From Flavobacterium sp. Root935 (lineage in GTDB: Bacteria; Bacteroidota; Bacteroidia; Flavobacteriales; Flavobacteriaceae), in the NCBI RefSeq assembly GCF_001429295.1, contig NZ_LMJL01000008.1, forward strand, positions 314,318-378,317: 64,000 nucleotides of DNA, in the 5' to 3' direction. The notes below the pieces were generated by a model that worked only from the letters and a program-made list of their open reading frames with translations, was not told the origin of the DNA and did no database searches. The position numbers and the translations under genes were made by a program. Positions 8,432 through 17,302 of the stretch are shown here, piece by piece (position 1 is the first letter of the stretch; each line of letters starts with the position of its first letter).

Positions 8432-10219
8432 ATGAAACTCATTTCTAAAATAACAGCCCTTCTTTTAATCATTTCTCTTCCCATTTTCGGGCAAAACAAA
8501 AAAGCCACACTAATTGTTCATCATGCAGTAATTCACACTCTGGACAATAAAAACACAATCGTTGAAGCGATGGCTGTTGCTGATGGAAAAATTCTTAAAA
8601 CGGGAAAAAACAGTGAAATATTAAAGTTAAAAGATAAAGCAACAACAATAATCGATGCCAAAGGAAAAGTAATTATTCCTGGAATATTTGATTCTCACAT
8701 GCACATTATCCGTGGCGGAAGATTCTACAATACCGAATTACGCTGGGACGGAGTGCGATCTTTAAAAAGAGCGTTAGCCATGCTGAAAGAACAAGCACAA
8801 AGAACTCCAAAAGGACAATGGGTGCGAGTTGTAGGCGGATGGAATGCTTACCAGTTCGAAGAAAAAAGACTGCCAACTTTGGCCGAAATTAACGAAGCAA
8901 GCGGCGATGTTCCGACATTTGTACTGCATTTATATGGACACGCTTATTTAAACAAAGCAGGTTTAGAAGCATTAAAAATTGATTCTAATACGCCAAATCC
9001 AAATGCGGGATTAATTGAAAAAGATGCTAACGGAAATCCAACCGGATTATTAATTGCTGAGCCGAATGCTTTTATCCTCTACTCTACTCTTGCCAAACTT
9101 CCAGAATTAACTCAGGATGAAAAATTTAATTCGACTAAGCAATTTATGACCGAAATGAATCGTCTTGGCGTAACCGCTATTATGGATGCAGGAGGCGGAT
9201 TTCAAAATTTTCCAGACGATTACGGCGTAACAAACGGTTTATGCAAAGACAGTGATTTGACCATCAGAATGCCTTATTATTTGTTTGCACAAAAAGCAGG
9301 AAGCGAATTAAACGATTACACCAAATGGATTAATACTGTTGAAATTGGTGAAGGCTGTGATGACGATCATCATTCGGACAAAGTAGAATATCACGTTCAG
9401 GGCGCCGGAGAAAACTTGGTTATGAGTGCAGGAGATTTTGAAAACTTCGACAAACCAAGACCTGAATTAAGCCCAGCGATGGAAGGACAATTGAAAGAAG
9501 TTTTATCATTATTAGTAAAAAACAAATGGCCATTTAGAATACATGCGACTTACAACGAAAGCATTACAAGATTTTTAAATGTCATCGAAGACATTAACAA
9601 GGAAACTCCTTTAAACGGCCTTTTATGGTTCTTTGATCATGGAGAAACGGTTTCTGTAGAAAATTTAAAACGAATAAAAGCCTTAAATGGCGGATTAGCA
9701 ATTCAGCACAGAATGGCGTATCAAGGAGAAAGCTTCATTAAAAGATATGGCAAAACCGCTGCTGCAAATACAGTTCCGCTTAAGAAAATTTTAGAATTGG
9801 GAATAAAAGTAGGAATGGGAACTGACGGAACCCGTGTGGCAAGTTACAATCCGTGGGTTGGTTTATACTGGTTAACTACTGGTAAAACACTTGGCGGTTT
9901 AAAATATATGAATGACGAAAATATCGTAGACAGAACAACCGCTTTAAAATTATTTACTTACGGAAGTGCCGAATTAATCAATATCGAAAAAGACCGAGGC
10001 ATGCTGACTGCAGATAAACTAGCCGATTTTGCGATTCTTTCTGACGATTATTTTTCAACTTCTGAAGAAAAAATCCTTAACATCGAATCCAAACTAACAG
10101 TCGTTAACGGAAAAATAGTATATGCCGATAATGACTTTAGAACCTTTGCCAAACAAACCCCAAAAGCAATTCCAGACTGGAGTCCGGTAAATTACTTTGG
10201 AGGTTACCAAAAAAATTAA
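8432..10219 (+). CDS. Exported amidohydrolase, YtcJ-like (amidohydrolase family 3)
   Basis: 595 residues with a signal peptide (ALLLIISLPIFGQ). The metal-binding HxH motif is His89 and His91 in GIFDSHMHIIRGG. Further family signatures are VVGGWNAYQFE, LLWFFDHGE, AIQHRMAYQGE and GMGTDGTRVASYNPW. The final segment, LADFAILSDDYFS ... LTVVNGKIVYAD, is the usual composite beta domain. YtcJ-type enzymes hydrolyse N-acyl or amide bonds with a divalent metal; the substrate here is unknown. The gene is 3 bases upstream of a porin gene and follows an exported YcaC-like hydrolase, so the three probably form one periplasmic degradative module. Confidence 0.88.
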   Translation: MKLISKITALLLIISLPIFGQNKKATLIVHHAVIHTLDNKNTIVEAMAVADGKILKTGKNSEILKLKDKATTIIDAKGKVIIPGIFDSHMHIIRGGRFYNTELRWDGVRSLKRALAMLKEQAQRTPKGQWVRVVGGWNAYQFEEKRLPTLAEINEASGDVPTFVLHLYGHAYLNKAGLEALKIDSNTPNPNAGLIEKDANGNPTGLLIAEPNAFILYSTLAKLPELTQDEKFNSTKQFMTEMNRLGVTAIMDAGGGFQNFPDDYGVTNGLCKDSDLTIRMPYYLFAQKAGSELNDYTKWINTVEIGEGCDDDHHSDKVEYHVQGAGENLVMSAGDFENFDKPRPELSPAMEGQLKEVLSLLVKNKWPFRIHATYNESITRFLNVIEDINKETPLNGLLWFFDHGETVSVENLKRIKALNGGLAIQHRMAYQGESFIKRYGKTAAANTVPLKKILELGIKVGMGTDGTRVASYNPWVGLYWLTTGKTLGGLKYMNDENIVDRTTALKLFTYGSAELINIEKDRGMLTADKLADFAILSDDYFSTSEEKILNIESKLTVVNGKIVYADNDFRTFAKQTPKAIPDWSPVNYFGGYQKN

Positions 10220-10222
10220 ATC

Positions 10223-11593
10223 ATGAAAAATACATTCTTACTATTGTTGCTTTTGGGAATCTTTTTTTCTGCAAATGCACAACAAAAACCAGTTTTTCAA
10301 AAGCTGCGATATGAGGATGATTTTCAATATCTAAAAGCCGATTCGACGAAAAGCTGGTACGAGAAAATCAAATATATTCCATTAGGTAAAAACGATAAAT
10401 ACTACGCCTCAATTGGCGGTGAAATCAGAGAACAATATTTTTATACCGTTAATGACAAATGGGGCGACGAAACAACTGGCGGAGACGGCTACTTACTTTC
10501 ACGTTATTTATTAAATGCCGATATACATTTTGGCAGATTCAGGACTTTTGTTGAATTCCAAAGCAGTCTTGCCAACAGCAAAATAGATCCAAGTCCAGTG
10601 GATGAGAACGAACTGGATTTTCATCAGGCTTTTTTAGATGTTGATTTCATTCAGAATAAAAATCAGCAGTTAACTCTTAGAGCTGGTCGACAAGAAATGG
10701 CTTACGGCTCACAGCGTTTAGTAAGCGTTCGCGAAAGACCAAATAACCGAATCGCCTTTGACGGAGTGAAACTATTTTATAAAAACAATAGCTGGCAGAC
10801 AGATGCTTTTTACTCTCATCCTGTTGCTAATAAACCTGGTGTTTTTAATGATGATTTCAATGACAATGCTAAACTTTGGGGAAGTTATACGGTGATTCAT
10901 AAAGTTCCTTTTATCCAAAATATCGATTTGTATTATTTAGGATTATGGAAAAACCGAGCTGTTTTTGATAATGCAGTTGGTGAAGAAACAAGACATTCGA
11001 TAGGAACCAGAATTTGGAAAACAAAAGGAAACTGGAAATACGATTTTGAAGGATTGTATCAATTTGGAAAAATAAATGCTCAAAATATTGCAGCATGGAC
11101 ACTTTCATCAAACACATCTTATACTTTTGAAAATGTAAAATTCAGTCCTGAAATTGGTTTAAAAACCGAGTTTATTTCTGGAGATAAAAACAATAGCGAC
11201 AATACATTACAAACGTTCAATCCCTTATATCCAAAAGGCGCTTATTTTGGCTTGGTTGGGTTAATAGGTCCAGCGAATTTAATTGACATTCACCCATCGA
11301 TTGCTTTCGATCTAACAAAAAATTTAGGCTTCGGGATAGATTATGATATTTTCTGGAAAAGTTCAATTCATGACGGTTTATATGCTCCAAACATGCAATT
11401 GTTATATTCTGGAGACAACACAACCGAGCGTTTTATAGGAACACAATTGATTGCTAATTTTGATTATAACGTAAATTCCTTTTTAACGCTTTCCGTTGAA
11501 GGCGCTTGGTTTAATGCCGGAGCTTTCCTAAAAGAAGCCGGTTCAGGAAAAGATTATTTTTATTCAGCTTTGACTGCTCAGTTTAAATTTTAA
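10223..11593 (+). CDS. Alginate-export-type outer-membrane porin
   Basis: 456 residues. The signal peptide ends at FFSANAQ. A beta-barrel follows with YYASIGGEIREQYFYTVND, RYLLNADIHFGRFRTFVEF and LRAGRQEMAYGSQRLVSVRE, characteristic of the alginate export / OprE-like barrel family. It ends with an aromatic residue (LTAQFKF), as outer-membrane proteins do. In this phylum such barrels often accompany small-molecule degradation genes, so alginate itself need not be the substrate. Only 3 bases separate it from the amidohydrolase stop, indicating co-translation. Confidence 0.82.
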   Translation: MKNTFLLLLLLGIFFSANAQQKPVFQKLRYEDDFQYLKADSTKSWYEKIKYIPLGKNDKYYASIGGEIREQYFYTVNDKWGDETTGGDGYLLSRYLLNADIHFGRFRTFVEFQSSLANSKIDPSPVDENELDFHQAFLDVDFIQNKNQQLTLRAGRQEMAYGSQRLVSVRERPNNRIAFDGVKLFYKNNSWQTDAFYSHPVANKPGVFNDDFNDNAKLWGSYTVIHKVPFIQNIDLYYLGLWKNRAVFDNAVGEETRHSIGTRIWKTKGNWKYDFEGLYQFGKINAQNIAAWTLSSNTSYTFENVKFSPEIGLKTEFISGDKNNSDNTLQTFNPLYPKGAYFGLVGLIGPANLIDIHPSIAFDLTKNLGFGIDYDIFWKSSIHDGLYAPNMQLLYSGDNTTERFIGTQLIANFDYNVNSFLTLSVEGAWFNAGAFLKEAGSGKDYFYSALTAQFKF

Positions 11594-11614
11594 ATTTGCA
11601 GAAAAGCTGATGCA

Positions 11615-12178
11615 ATGGAAAAGAAATATTCAGTTGTTTTTCATCCCTCACAAGATGGAATTGAGATAATCAAAAAACTAAAATTAGAATTATTCAATAA
11701 AATTGGATGGTATGGCAGCTGCAATTCTGTAGCACATATTACAATTGGTGGATTTAAAGCGAGTGAAAATCAGCTTGAAAAATTCATACAAAAGCTTTCT
11801 AAAATCGCTGACACTTTAATTCCAATACAAATTTATTTAGATCATTTTGATGCGTATGAGGAAAGTCGGGCTTTCTTTATATCTCCTAATGAAGATTCTA
11901 AAGTAAATTTAAAACCTATGATGAAAAAAATTCAGGAAACACTTCTGATTTCCAGTAAAGACAGAAGCGACGATCCTCATATTTCAATAGGACGAAATCT
12001 AACGCCTGAAAACATCAAAATTGCCCGTGATTTATTCACTACAATTAACATGGAATTTTTATGTGATGCTATTATACTAAGAGAATTTGATCCGATTAAA
12101 AAACAATATTTTATCTTAGAAATATTTCCTTTTGGCAGTAATCCTCAGCCAGAATTAATTCAGGGAAGTTTATTTTAA
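11615..12178 (+). CDS. 2'-5' RNA ligase / 2H phosphoesterase family protein
   Basis: 187 residues. Two HxT/S motifs mark the 2H phosphoesterase fold: AHITIGGF near residue 46 and DPHISIGR near residue 124. The length fits bacterial LigT/ThpR-like proteins and YjcG-like 2H proteins. These enzymes open 2',3'-cyclic phosphates or related RNA ends, although cellular substrates are usually unknown. It starts 22 bases after the porin gene and could be read through from it, but a shared role is not evident. A long inverted repeat follows immediately. Confidence 0.85.
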   Translation: MEKKYSVVFHPSQDGIEIIKKLKLELFNKIGWYGSCNSVAHITIGGFKASENQLEKFIQKLSKIADTLIPIQIYLDHFDAYEESRAFFISPNEDSKVNLKPMMKKIQETLLISSKDRSDDPHISIGRNLTPENIKIARDLFTTINMEFLCDAIILREFDPIKKQYFILEIFPFGSNPQPELIQGSLF

Positions 12179-12262
12179 CCGCAAGGTTCGGAATGATTTA
12201 CGCAAAGAACGCAAGTTTTCTTTTTGAACTTTACGAGAAAACCTTGCGTTCTTTGCGGTTAA
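12178..12262. repeat. Inverted intergenic repeat of the GCAAAG/CGC family
   Basis: ACCGCAAGGTTCGG ... GCAAAGAACGCAAG on the left and CTTGCGTTCTTTGCGGTTAA on the right can fold back on each other. The same word family (ACGCAAAG, GCGTTCTTTGCG) recurs around 62890-63005 and, shorter, at 37362-37395. It lies between the 2H phosphoesterase and AraC genes and could end transcription. Confidence 0.7.
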
Positions 12263-12355
12263 ATAAACACAAGCAAAGCAACATGAAACTAAAAAAACCT
12301 GAAACCTACAACTAAAAAAAATGTTTCGTATATTTGAATTTTACAATTCTAAAAT

Positions 12356-13279
12356 ATGAAATCCCTAGATTCATTTTATAAAGATATTACCGAAGGTTCA
12401 ACTGTAGAACCTAACTCCTTATTGCCAAATGACATTCAAAAAGAAATTGGTCATTTTAATGTATTTGATATCAAAGAGCTTTTGGAACGCATGAAAGAAA
12501 AGCCTGGAATGCCTTATGACAGAAGGGCTTACTACAAAATAAGTTTGATTCGCGGGAAAAACAGAGCCGAATATGCCGATAAAATAATCGATATAGAAAA
12601 GCAGGGATTATTATTTGCAACGCCAAAAATTCCGTACAACTATTTACCGCAGGACACCAACCAATCTGGACAGTTTTGTGTTTTTACCAGTGAATTTTTA
12701 TCTAAAAACAAAAGCGGAATCGATTTGGACGAACTTCCGATTTTCGCTTCAGACGGTTATCCTATATTTCAATTATCTGATGAAGAAGTTGAAGAAGTCG
12801 CTTTGATTTTCAACAAAATACAAAAAGAAATCAATTCTGATTATATCTATAAATACGATTTAATTCGAAATTATGTTGCAGAATTAATTCACTTCGGACA
12901 AAAATTACAGCCTATTACAGCGCTGTATTCTAAACACAATTCTGCTGCGAGAGTTTCTTCTTTATTTGCGGAATTACTTGAAAGACAATTCCCAATTGAA
13001 TCTCCAAATCAAAGATTAGAATTGCGCACTGCCAAAGATTTTGCATCTAGACTATCAGTTCATGTCAATCATTTAAATAAGGTTTTAAAGGAAAACACTG
13101 GAAAAACCACAACAGAATTAATCAGCAGCCGATTAACAAACGAAGCTAAAATCCTTTTGAAACAAACAGATTGGAATATTTCTGAAATTGCCTATTCACT
13201 TGGTTTTGAAGAATTAGCGCATTTTTCTAATTTCTTTAAGAAACAAACGTCGTTGACGCCTTTGGCTTTTAGATTGTAG
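12356..13279 (+). CDS. AraC-family transcriptional regulator
   Basis: 307 residues. The N-terminal ~180 residues contain FDIKELLERMKEKPGMPYDRR and SGQFCVFTSEFL, a cupin-like sensor typical of flavobacterial AraC regulators. The C-terminus has two helix-turn-helix units, DFASRLSVHVNHLNKVLKEN and NISEIAYSLGFEELAHFSNF, ending at the expected LTPLAFR. Two short-chain dehydrogenase genes follow on the same strand; regulators of this type often sit beside such oxidoreductases and may control them. No operator was identified. Confidence 0.87.
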   Translation: MKSLDSFYKDITEGSTVEPNSLLPNDIQKEIGHFNVFDIKELLERMKEKPGMPYDRRAYYKISLIRGKNRAEYADKIIDIEKQGLLFATPKIPYNYLPQDTNQSGQFCVFTSEFLSKNKSGIDLDELPIFASDGYPIFQLSDEEVEEVALIFNKIQKEINSDYIYKYDLIRNYVAELIHFGQKLQPITALYSKHNSAARVSSLFAELLERQFPIESPNQRLELRTAKDFASRLSVHVNHLNKVLKENTGKTTTELISSRLTNEAKILLKQTDWNISEIAYSLGFEELAHFSNFFKKQTSLTPLAFRL

Positions 13280-13321
13280 ATTGTTGATTTTAGATTTTAG
13301 ATTATACAATTACGCGCAATA

Positions 13322-13450
13322 CTTGTCATTGCGAGGAAACGAAGCAACCGCACTAGTATGAGTACCTGTAGCAAGTGAGATTGCTTCGTTCCTCGCAAAG
13401 ACCATGCTTTAAGTATATTCTGTGCGTGTCCTTCGACTTCGCTCAGGAAT
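13322..13450. repeat. Palindromic repeat TTGCGAGGAAACGAAGCAA family
   Basis: GTCATTGCGAGGAAACGAAG at 13326 is mirrored by GATTGCTTCGTTCCTCGCAA near 13380-13400, giving a ~20-bp stem around a ~35-base centre. It is followed by CCTTCGACTTCGCTCAGGAA (about 13431-13450), a second short element. A related copy lies at 37425-37500. This is the REP-like intergenic class common in Bacteroidota. The remainder of the 318-base gap (13280-13597) holds only short AT-rich words and a possible -7 box TACCTTTG at 13564. Confidence 0.75.
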
Positions 13451-13597
13451 ACATAAAATAAGAATTGGATTTTTGGAATTTAAAAAAAATGAATTTCAGG
13501 TATCTGATTTGAATTTCGCAAACATCGGTTTGATATTTACAATTCCCAAATCTACTTTGCTCCTACCTTTGTCTTATCAATTTAAAAGATCGAAAAG

Positions 13598-14323
13598 ATG
13601 AATTTATCAAACAACAAAATTTTAATTACAGGAGGTGCAAGCGGGATCGGACTTGGACTTACTGAACGATTTATTCAAGAAAACAATACCGTTATAATCT
13701 GCGGCAGAAGAGAATCTGTTTTAAACGAAGTAAAAGCAAAATTTCCATCGGTGATAACAAAAGTCTGCGATTTATCTTTAGAAGAAGAAAGAATCGAACT
13801 TTACAAATGGATTTCTGAAAATCATCCGGACTTAAACGTATTAATCAATAATGCTGGAATTCAAAAATGGATTTCTGTTACAGATGCTGGTTTTTACGAA
13901 AGTATGAAAGCTGAAATCGCAACGAATATCGAAGCTCCTTTACATTTAACTTCTTTATTTATTGAGTTGAAATCTTTACAAACAGTTATGAATGTAACTT
14001 CTGGATTGGCGTTTTCTCCTTTTGCAAAAGTTCCGGTTTACTCGGCTACGAAAGCGTTTTTCCGTTCGTTTACGATTTCACTTCGTCATTTATTAAAGGC
14101 TAAAAACATCGAAGTAATCGAAATTATTCCGCCGGCACTTAATACAGATTTGGGTGGAGTTGGTTTACACGATGCACATCCAAGCGTGAGCGATTTTATT
14201 GTTTCTATTTTTGAACAATTAAAAGAAGGCAGAACAGAACTTACTTTTGGAACAAGCGAAACCAGATTAAACGCAAGTGTGCCAGAATTGAAGGCATCAT
14301 TTGAGGCTTTGCATTCTAATTAA
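13598..14323 (+). CDS. Short-chain dehydrogenase, DltE-like
   Basis: 241 residues. The Rossmann motif is LITGGASGIGLGL (TGxxxGIG), LINNAGIQKW is the conserved NNAG, and the catalytic Tyr-x3-Lys is in VYSATKAFFRSF. Architecture and length match the DltE/YciK-like short-chain reductases of unknown substrate; the name does not imply a role in teichoic acid. A second short-chain reductase follows after 139 bases of repeat-rich DNA, and an AraC regulator precedes. The actual reaction is probably NAD(P)H-dependent reduction of a carbonyl. Confidence 0.88.
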   Translation: MNLSNNKILITGGASGIGLGLTERFIQENNTVIICGRRESVLNEVKAKFPSVITKVCDLSLEEERIELYKWISENHPDLNVLINNAGIQKWISVTDAGFYESMKAEIATNIEAPLHLTSLFIELKSLQTVMNVTSGLAFSPFAKVPVYSATKAFFRSFTISLRHLLKAKNIEVIEIIPPALNTDLGGVGLHDAHPSVSDFIVSIFEQLKEGRTELTFGTSETRLNASVPELKASFEALHSN

Positions 14324-14324
14324 G

Positions 14325-14450
14325 TAAAATGTTGAATGTGAGATGTGAGATGCAAAAAAGGAATCCTACCTTAAAAAAACATGACAAAAATTTCACATCC
14401 CATTTCACATCTTACAACTAACATTTTACATTTTACATTTCACAAATTAA
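14325..14450. repeat. Inverted repeat of GTGAGATG / CATCTTAC words
   Basis: TGTTGAATGTGAGATGTGAG at 14331 is complementary to CACATCTTACAACTAACA further right, with internal 7-base repetition (GTGAGAT, TTTTACA). A fold-back of about 25 bp is possible. It separates the two dehydrogenase genes and resembles the other word-like intergenic repeats of this window. Confidence 0.6.
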
Positions 14451-14462
14451 CAATTATAAAAA

Positions 14463-15227
14463 ATGGCAGTAAATACAAAAATAGCTCTGGTTACAGGAGG
14501 AAGCAGAGGTTTAGGAAAAAATATGGCAATTGCAATAGCAAAAAAAGGAATTGACGTAATTATCACTTACAACAGTAAAAAAGAAGAAGCTGATTTGGTG
14601 GTGAAAGAAATCGAAAATTTAGGTCAGAGAGCGGCTTCGCTTCAATTAAATGTGGCTGAGTCTAGTACTTTTGATTCATTTTTTACAGCAGTCGAATCAA
14701 CTTTAAAAAGTGTTTTCAATACTGATAAATTTGACTTTTTGGTTAACAACGCTGGAATCGGAATTCACAATTCATTCATTGGAACAACTGAAGCTGAGTT
14801 TGATCAATTGACTAATATTCAGTTCAAAGGTCCGTTTTTCTTAACTCAAAAAGGATTAAATATAATGAATGACGGCGGCGGAGTCGTAAATATTTCTACT
14901 GGTTTAGCTAGATTCTCGTTCCCTGGTTATGCTGCTTATGCTGCAATGAAAGGGGCAATTGAAACCTTAACTAAATATCAGGCAAAAGAATTAGGTGCTA
15001 GAAAAATCAAAGTAAATGTTGTTGCCCCAGGCGCAATCGAAACGGATTTTGGCGGCGGAGTGGTTCGCGATAATGAACAAATGAACCAACAAATAGCTTC
15101 TGTAACCGCTTTAGGAAGAGTTGGTTTACCTGACGATATTGGTGGTGTCGTAGCTTTTTTATGTACTGAAGAAGCTCGCTGGATAAATGCACAACGCATT
15201 GAAGTTTCTGGTGGGATGATGCTTTAA
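14463..15227 (+). CDS. Short-chain dehydrogenase/reductase
   Basis: 254 residues. The cofactor motif is LVTGGSRGLGKNMA, NNAGIGIH is the second signature, and YAAYAAMKGAIETL carries the catalytic Tyr-x3-Lys. The tail EARWINAQRIEVSGGMML is the classical SDR C-terminus. The Arg within TGGSRGLG favours NADP(H). Resemblance to FabG-type reductases is clear, but isolation from fatty-acid genes argues for an accessory or xenobiotic reductase. A long heptamer array begins directly after the stop codon. Confidence 0.9.
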   Translation: MAVNTKIALVTGGSRGLGKNMAIAIAKKGIDVIITYNSKKEEADLVVKEIENLGQRAASLQLNVAESSTFDSFFTAVESTLKSVFNTDKFDFLVNNAGIGIHNSFIGTTEAEFDQLTNIQFKGPFFLTQKGLNIMNDGGGVVNISTGLARFSFPGYAAYAAMKGAIETLTKYQAKELGARKIKVNVVAPGAIETDFGGGVVRDNEQMNQQIASVTALGRVGLPDDIGGVVAFLCTEEARWINAQRIEVSGGMML

Positions 15228-15362
15228 GTTAATGGTTAATGGTTGATGGTTAGTGGTTAATGGTTAATGGTTAATGGTTAATGGTTAATGGTTAATGGTT
15301 AGTGGTTGATGGTTAATGGTTGATGGTTAATGGTTGATGGTTAGTGGTTGATGGTTAGTGGT
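15228..15362. repeat. Tandem heptamer (TTAATGG)n array, about 19 copies
   Basis: Starting one base after the dehydrogenase stop codon, the heptamer TTAATGG with variants TTGATGG and TTAGTGG repeats without a break for ~134 bases. The copies vary at only two positions. It is followed by TTTTTAACTTTTAACTTTTA words. No gene fits here. Such an array is expected to vary in copy number by slippage. Confidence 0.9.
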
Positions 15363-15408
15363 AATTTTTTTAACTTTTAACTTTTAACTTCTTAACCCAT
15401 AAAAAACA

Positions 15409-15441
15409 AAACCCGATAAGCTTTAAAAACTTATCGGGTTT
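15409..15441 (-). terminator. Strong terminator between convergent genes
   Basis: AAACCCGATAAG (15409-15420) pairs perfectly with CTTATCGGGTTT (15430-15441) around a 9-base loop. On the minus strand the stem is followed by TGTTTTTTA, ending the transcript of the two PepSY-like genes. Confidence 0.85.
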
Positions 15442-15475
15442 GTCATTTCAAAATATATTTGAATTAGTAAGAAGT

Positions 15476-15928
15476 TTACCTAATTTGGATTCTTTTATAA
15501 AATTCACCGTCTTGATCGAAAACTAGATTATAAAACTTTGCATCTTTTACTACTCCGGCTTCATAACTTTTTATATTTAAATTATTTACGACAGCAAAAA
15601 ATTGCGTCAAAGACTTAACAGGATAATTTTCTTTCAGATAAGCTTGTGCTTTTTTCGGCAGTTTGGTTAATAATGTTTGTGTTTTGTAAGCTTTAAAATT
15701 TCCTTCTTTATCATATCGGGCAAAAGCAATTGTTTTTGCTGTTTCATTAAATTTTGCTTCAAAAATGATATCTTCATTTTTACCGTATTCAATATCCCAA
15801 ACTGGTTTCTTTTGCGGATATTGGTTTTCAAAAGCTGTTCTAATATTTTCTGGCGGCACTATAATCCCATTTTGGCCAATTAGAAAATTACTATAAATTA
15901 CAAAGGCGAATAAAATAATTTTTCTCAT
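15476..15928 (-). CDS. Secreted PepSY-like protein
   Basis: 150 residues with signal peptide LFAFVIYSNFLIGQ. The body has the PepSY-like (putative beta-lactamase-inhibitor-like) layout: VPPENIRTAFENQYPQKKPV, then YGKNEDIIFEAKF, LPKKAQAYLKENYPVK and KFYNLVFDQDGEFYKRI. It is a paralogue of the gene 59 bases upstream (15988-16461), sharing that order of segments. Family members are small periplasmic or surface proteins of unclear function. A perfect terminator follows. Confidence 0.8.
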   Translation of the reverse strand: MRKIILFAFVIYSNFLIGQNGIIVPPENIRTAFENQYPQKKPVWDIEYGKNEDIIFEAKFNETAKTIAFARYDKEGNFKAYKTQTLLTKLPKKAQAYLKENYPVKSLTQFFAVVNNLNIKSYEAGVVKDAKFYNLVFDQDGEFYKRIQIR

Positions 15929-15987
15929 GCTTAGATTTTAAATTAAAAATATAAAACTAAACAAATATTGATAATTTTCCTACAAAA

Positions 15988-16461
15988 TTAATTTTTCTCT
16001 ACTATCACATTAAAACCACCGTCTTTATCAAACTGGATATCATAGAATTTGGCGTCTATTTCAATTCCAACTTCATAGGTCGTTATTTTTTTATAATCTA
16101 CAACAACTGCAATTTCGCGAATAGCTTTGGCCGGGTAATTTTTCTTTAAATAGGCTTGTGCTTTTGGCGGCAGCTGGCTTAAAGGAATTTGTAATTCATA
16201 AGCTTTCATAGCACCCAAATTGTCGTAAACCGCTAATGCTTTGGTTGTGTTATTTACATTATATCGTGCTTCGTAACGAATTTCATCATTGTCATCTCCC
16301 ACATATTCTTCGGCCCAAACTGGCACTTTACCTGGATATTCCTTTTCAAAAGCAAGTCTCACAACTTCTGGAGGTGTAACTACTTTTTTCATATTCGTTC
16401 CTTCTTGTGCAATTAAAAAACTGCTGCATAAAAAAGTAAAAGTCAAAAACACGTTTTTCAT
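15988..16461 (-). CDS. Secreted PepSY-like protein (paralogue)
   Basis: 157 residues. The signal peptide ends near FLIAQEG. The mature part contains TPPEVVRLAFEKEYPGKVPV, ARYNVNNTTKALAVY, LPPKAQAYLKKNYPAK and KFYDIQFDKDGGFNVI, aligning along its length with the neighbour at 15476. The pair therefore arose by tandem duplication and is probably co-transcribed. Function unknown; the PepSY-like fold is inferred from the pattern of these segments. Confidence 0.8.
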   Translation of the reverse strand: MKNVFLTFTFLCSSFLIAQEGTNMKKVVTPPEVVRLAFEKEYPGKVPVWAEEYVGDDNDEIRYEARYNVNNTTKALAVYDNLGAMKAYELQIPLSQLPPKAQAYLKKNYPAKAIREIAVVVDYKKITTYEVGIEIDAKFYDIQFDKDGGFNVIVEKN

Positions 16462-16597
16462 GGCTTCATTTTTTAAATTAAACTTTAAATAACGTATTAA
16501 AAGTACTACTTTTTAATTAAGAACAAATGAAGTGAACAACATTTTTAACGAATGCAAATTAATCATCTTAAAAACAAACACTTAAACAGAAATCAAT

Positions 16598-17302
16598 TTA
16601 TAATTCCAGCTTTTTTAATCTATCGGTTAGTTCTCTTTTATAAGTAATTCCTATTGGAATTTTTTCATTTTTAATTACCACAAAATCTTTTTCAGTAACC
16701 TCAATTTTATCTAAGGCAACTATATACGATTTATGAATACGCATAAAACTTTTTTCTGGCAGGCATTTATCAAATTCAGTTGTTGTAATCGATGCCAGAT
16801 AAGTCCTTTTAATTGTATGCAGTTTTACATAGTTCCCAAAACTCTGCGCAAACAAAAGCTGATCTAATTCGATATTCATTAAGTAGCCGTCGACTTTCAC
16901 ATTAACCGAATTAATTGCTTCTTCTGGTTTTTGTTTTCCATTTTCTGTGGCAAAAAAACGATCAATTGCTTTTAAAAATCTTGGAAAATAAATCGGTTTC
17001 AGCAGATAATCAATCACGCCGTAATCGTAACTTTCTAAAGCAAATTCAGAATAAGCGGTTGTCAAAATAGTTTTTGGATGTGTTGGAAGAATCTTCAGCA
17101 GTTCCATTCCAGAGATTTCAGGCATATTAATATCCAAAAACATCAAATCAACAGTATTTTCTCTGAGATAATTCATTGCTTCAATACCATTATAACCCTG
17201 AAAAACCAATTCTAACTGCGGATTCTGTTTGATGTAATTCGCCAAAACATAATGCGCCGCTGGTTCGTCGTCTACAATAATGCATTTTTTTGCGTCTCTC
17301 AT
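16598..17302 (-). CDS. LytTR-family response regulator
   Basis: 234 residues. The receiver domain (about 6-120) has the acidic pair in CIIVDDEPAAHYVL, the phosphoacceptor Asp in DLMFLDINMPEISG and the conserved Lys in YLLKPIYFPRFLKA. The C-terminal LytTR DNA-binding domain contains LLFAQSFGNYVKLHT and FMRIHKSYIVALDKI. The start codon overlaps the last bases of the sensor kinase gene (ATGA), so the two are translationally coupled. The pair is divergent from an OMF-RND-MFP efflux operon, the most likely target. Confidence 0.92.
   Translation of the reverse strand: MRDAKKCIIVDDEPAAHYVLANYIKQNPQLELVFQGYNGIEAMNYLRENTVDLMFLDINMPEISGMELLKILPTHPKTILTTAYSEFALESYDYGVIDYLLKPIYFPRFLKAIDRFFATENGKQKPEEAINSVNVKVDGYLMNIELDQLLFAQSFGNYVKLHTIKRTYLASITTTEFDKCLPEKSFMRIHKSYIVALDKIEVTEKDFVVIKNEKIPIGITYKRELTDRLKKLEL

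Noticed and set aside
15228-15362. CRISPR array
   Set aside because: The repeat unit is 7 bases without spacers; it is a tandem heptamer, not a CRISPR.
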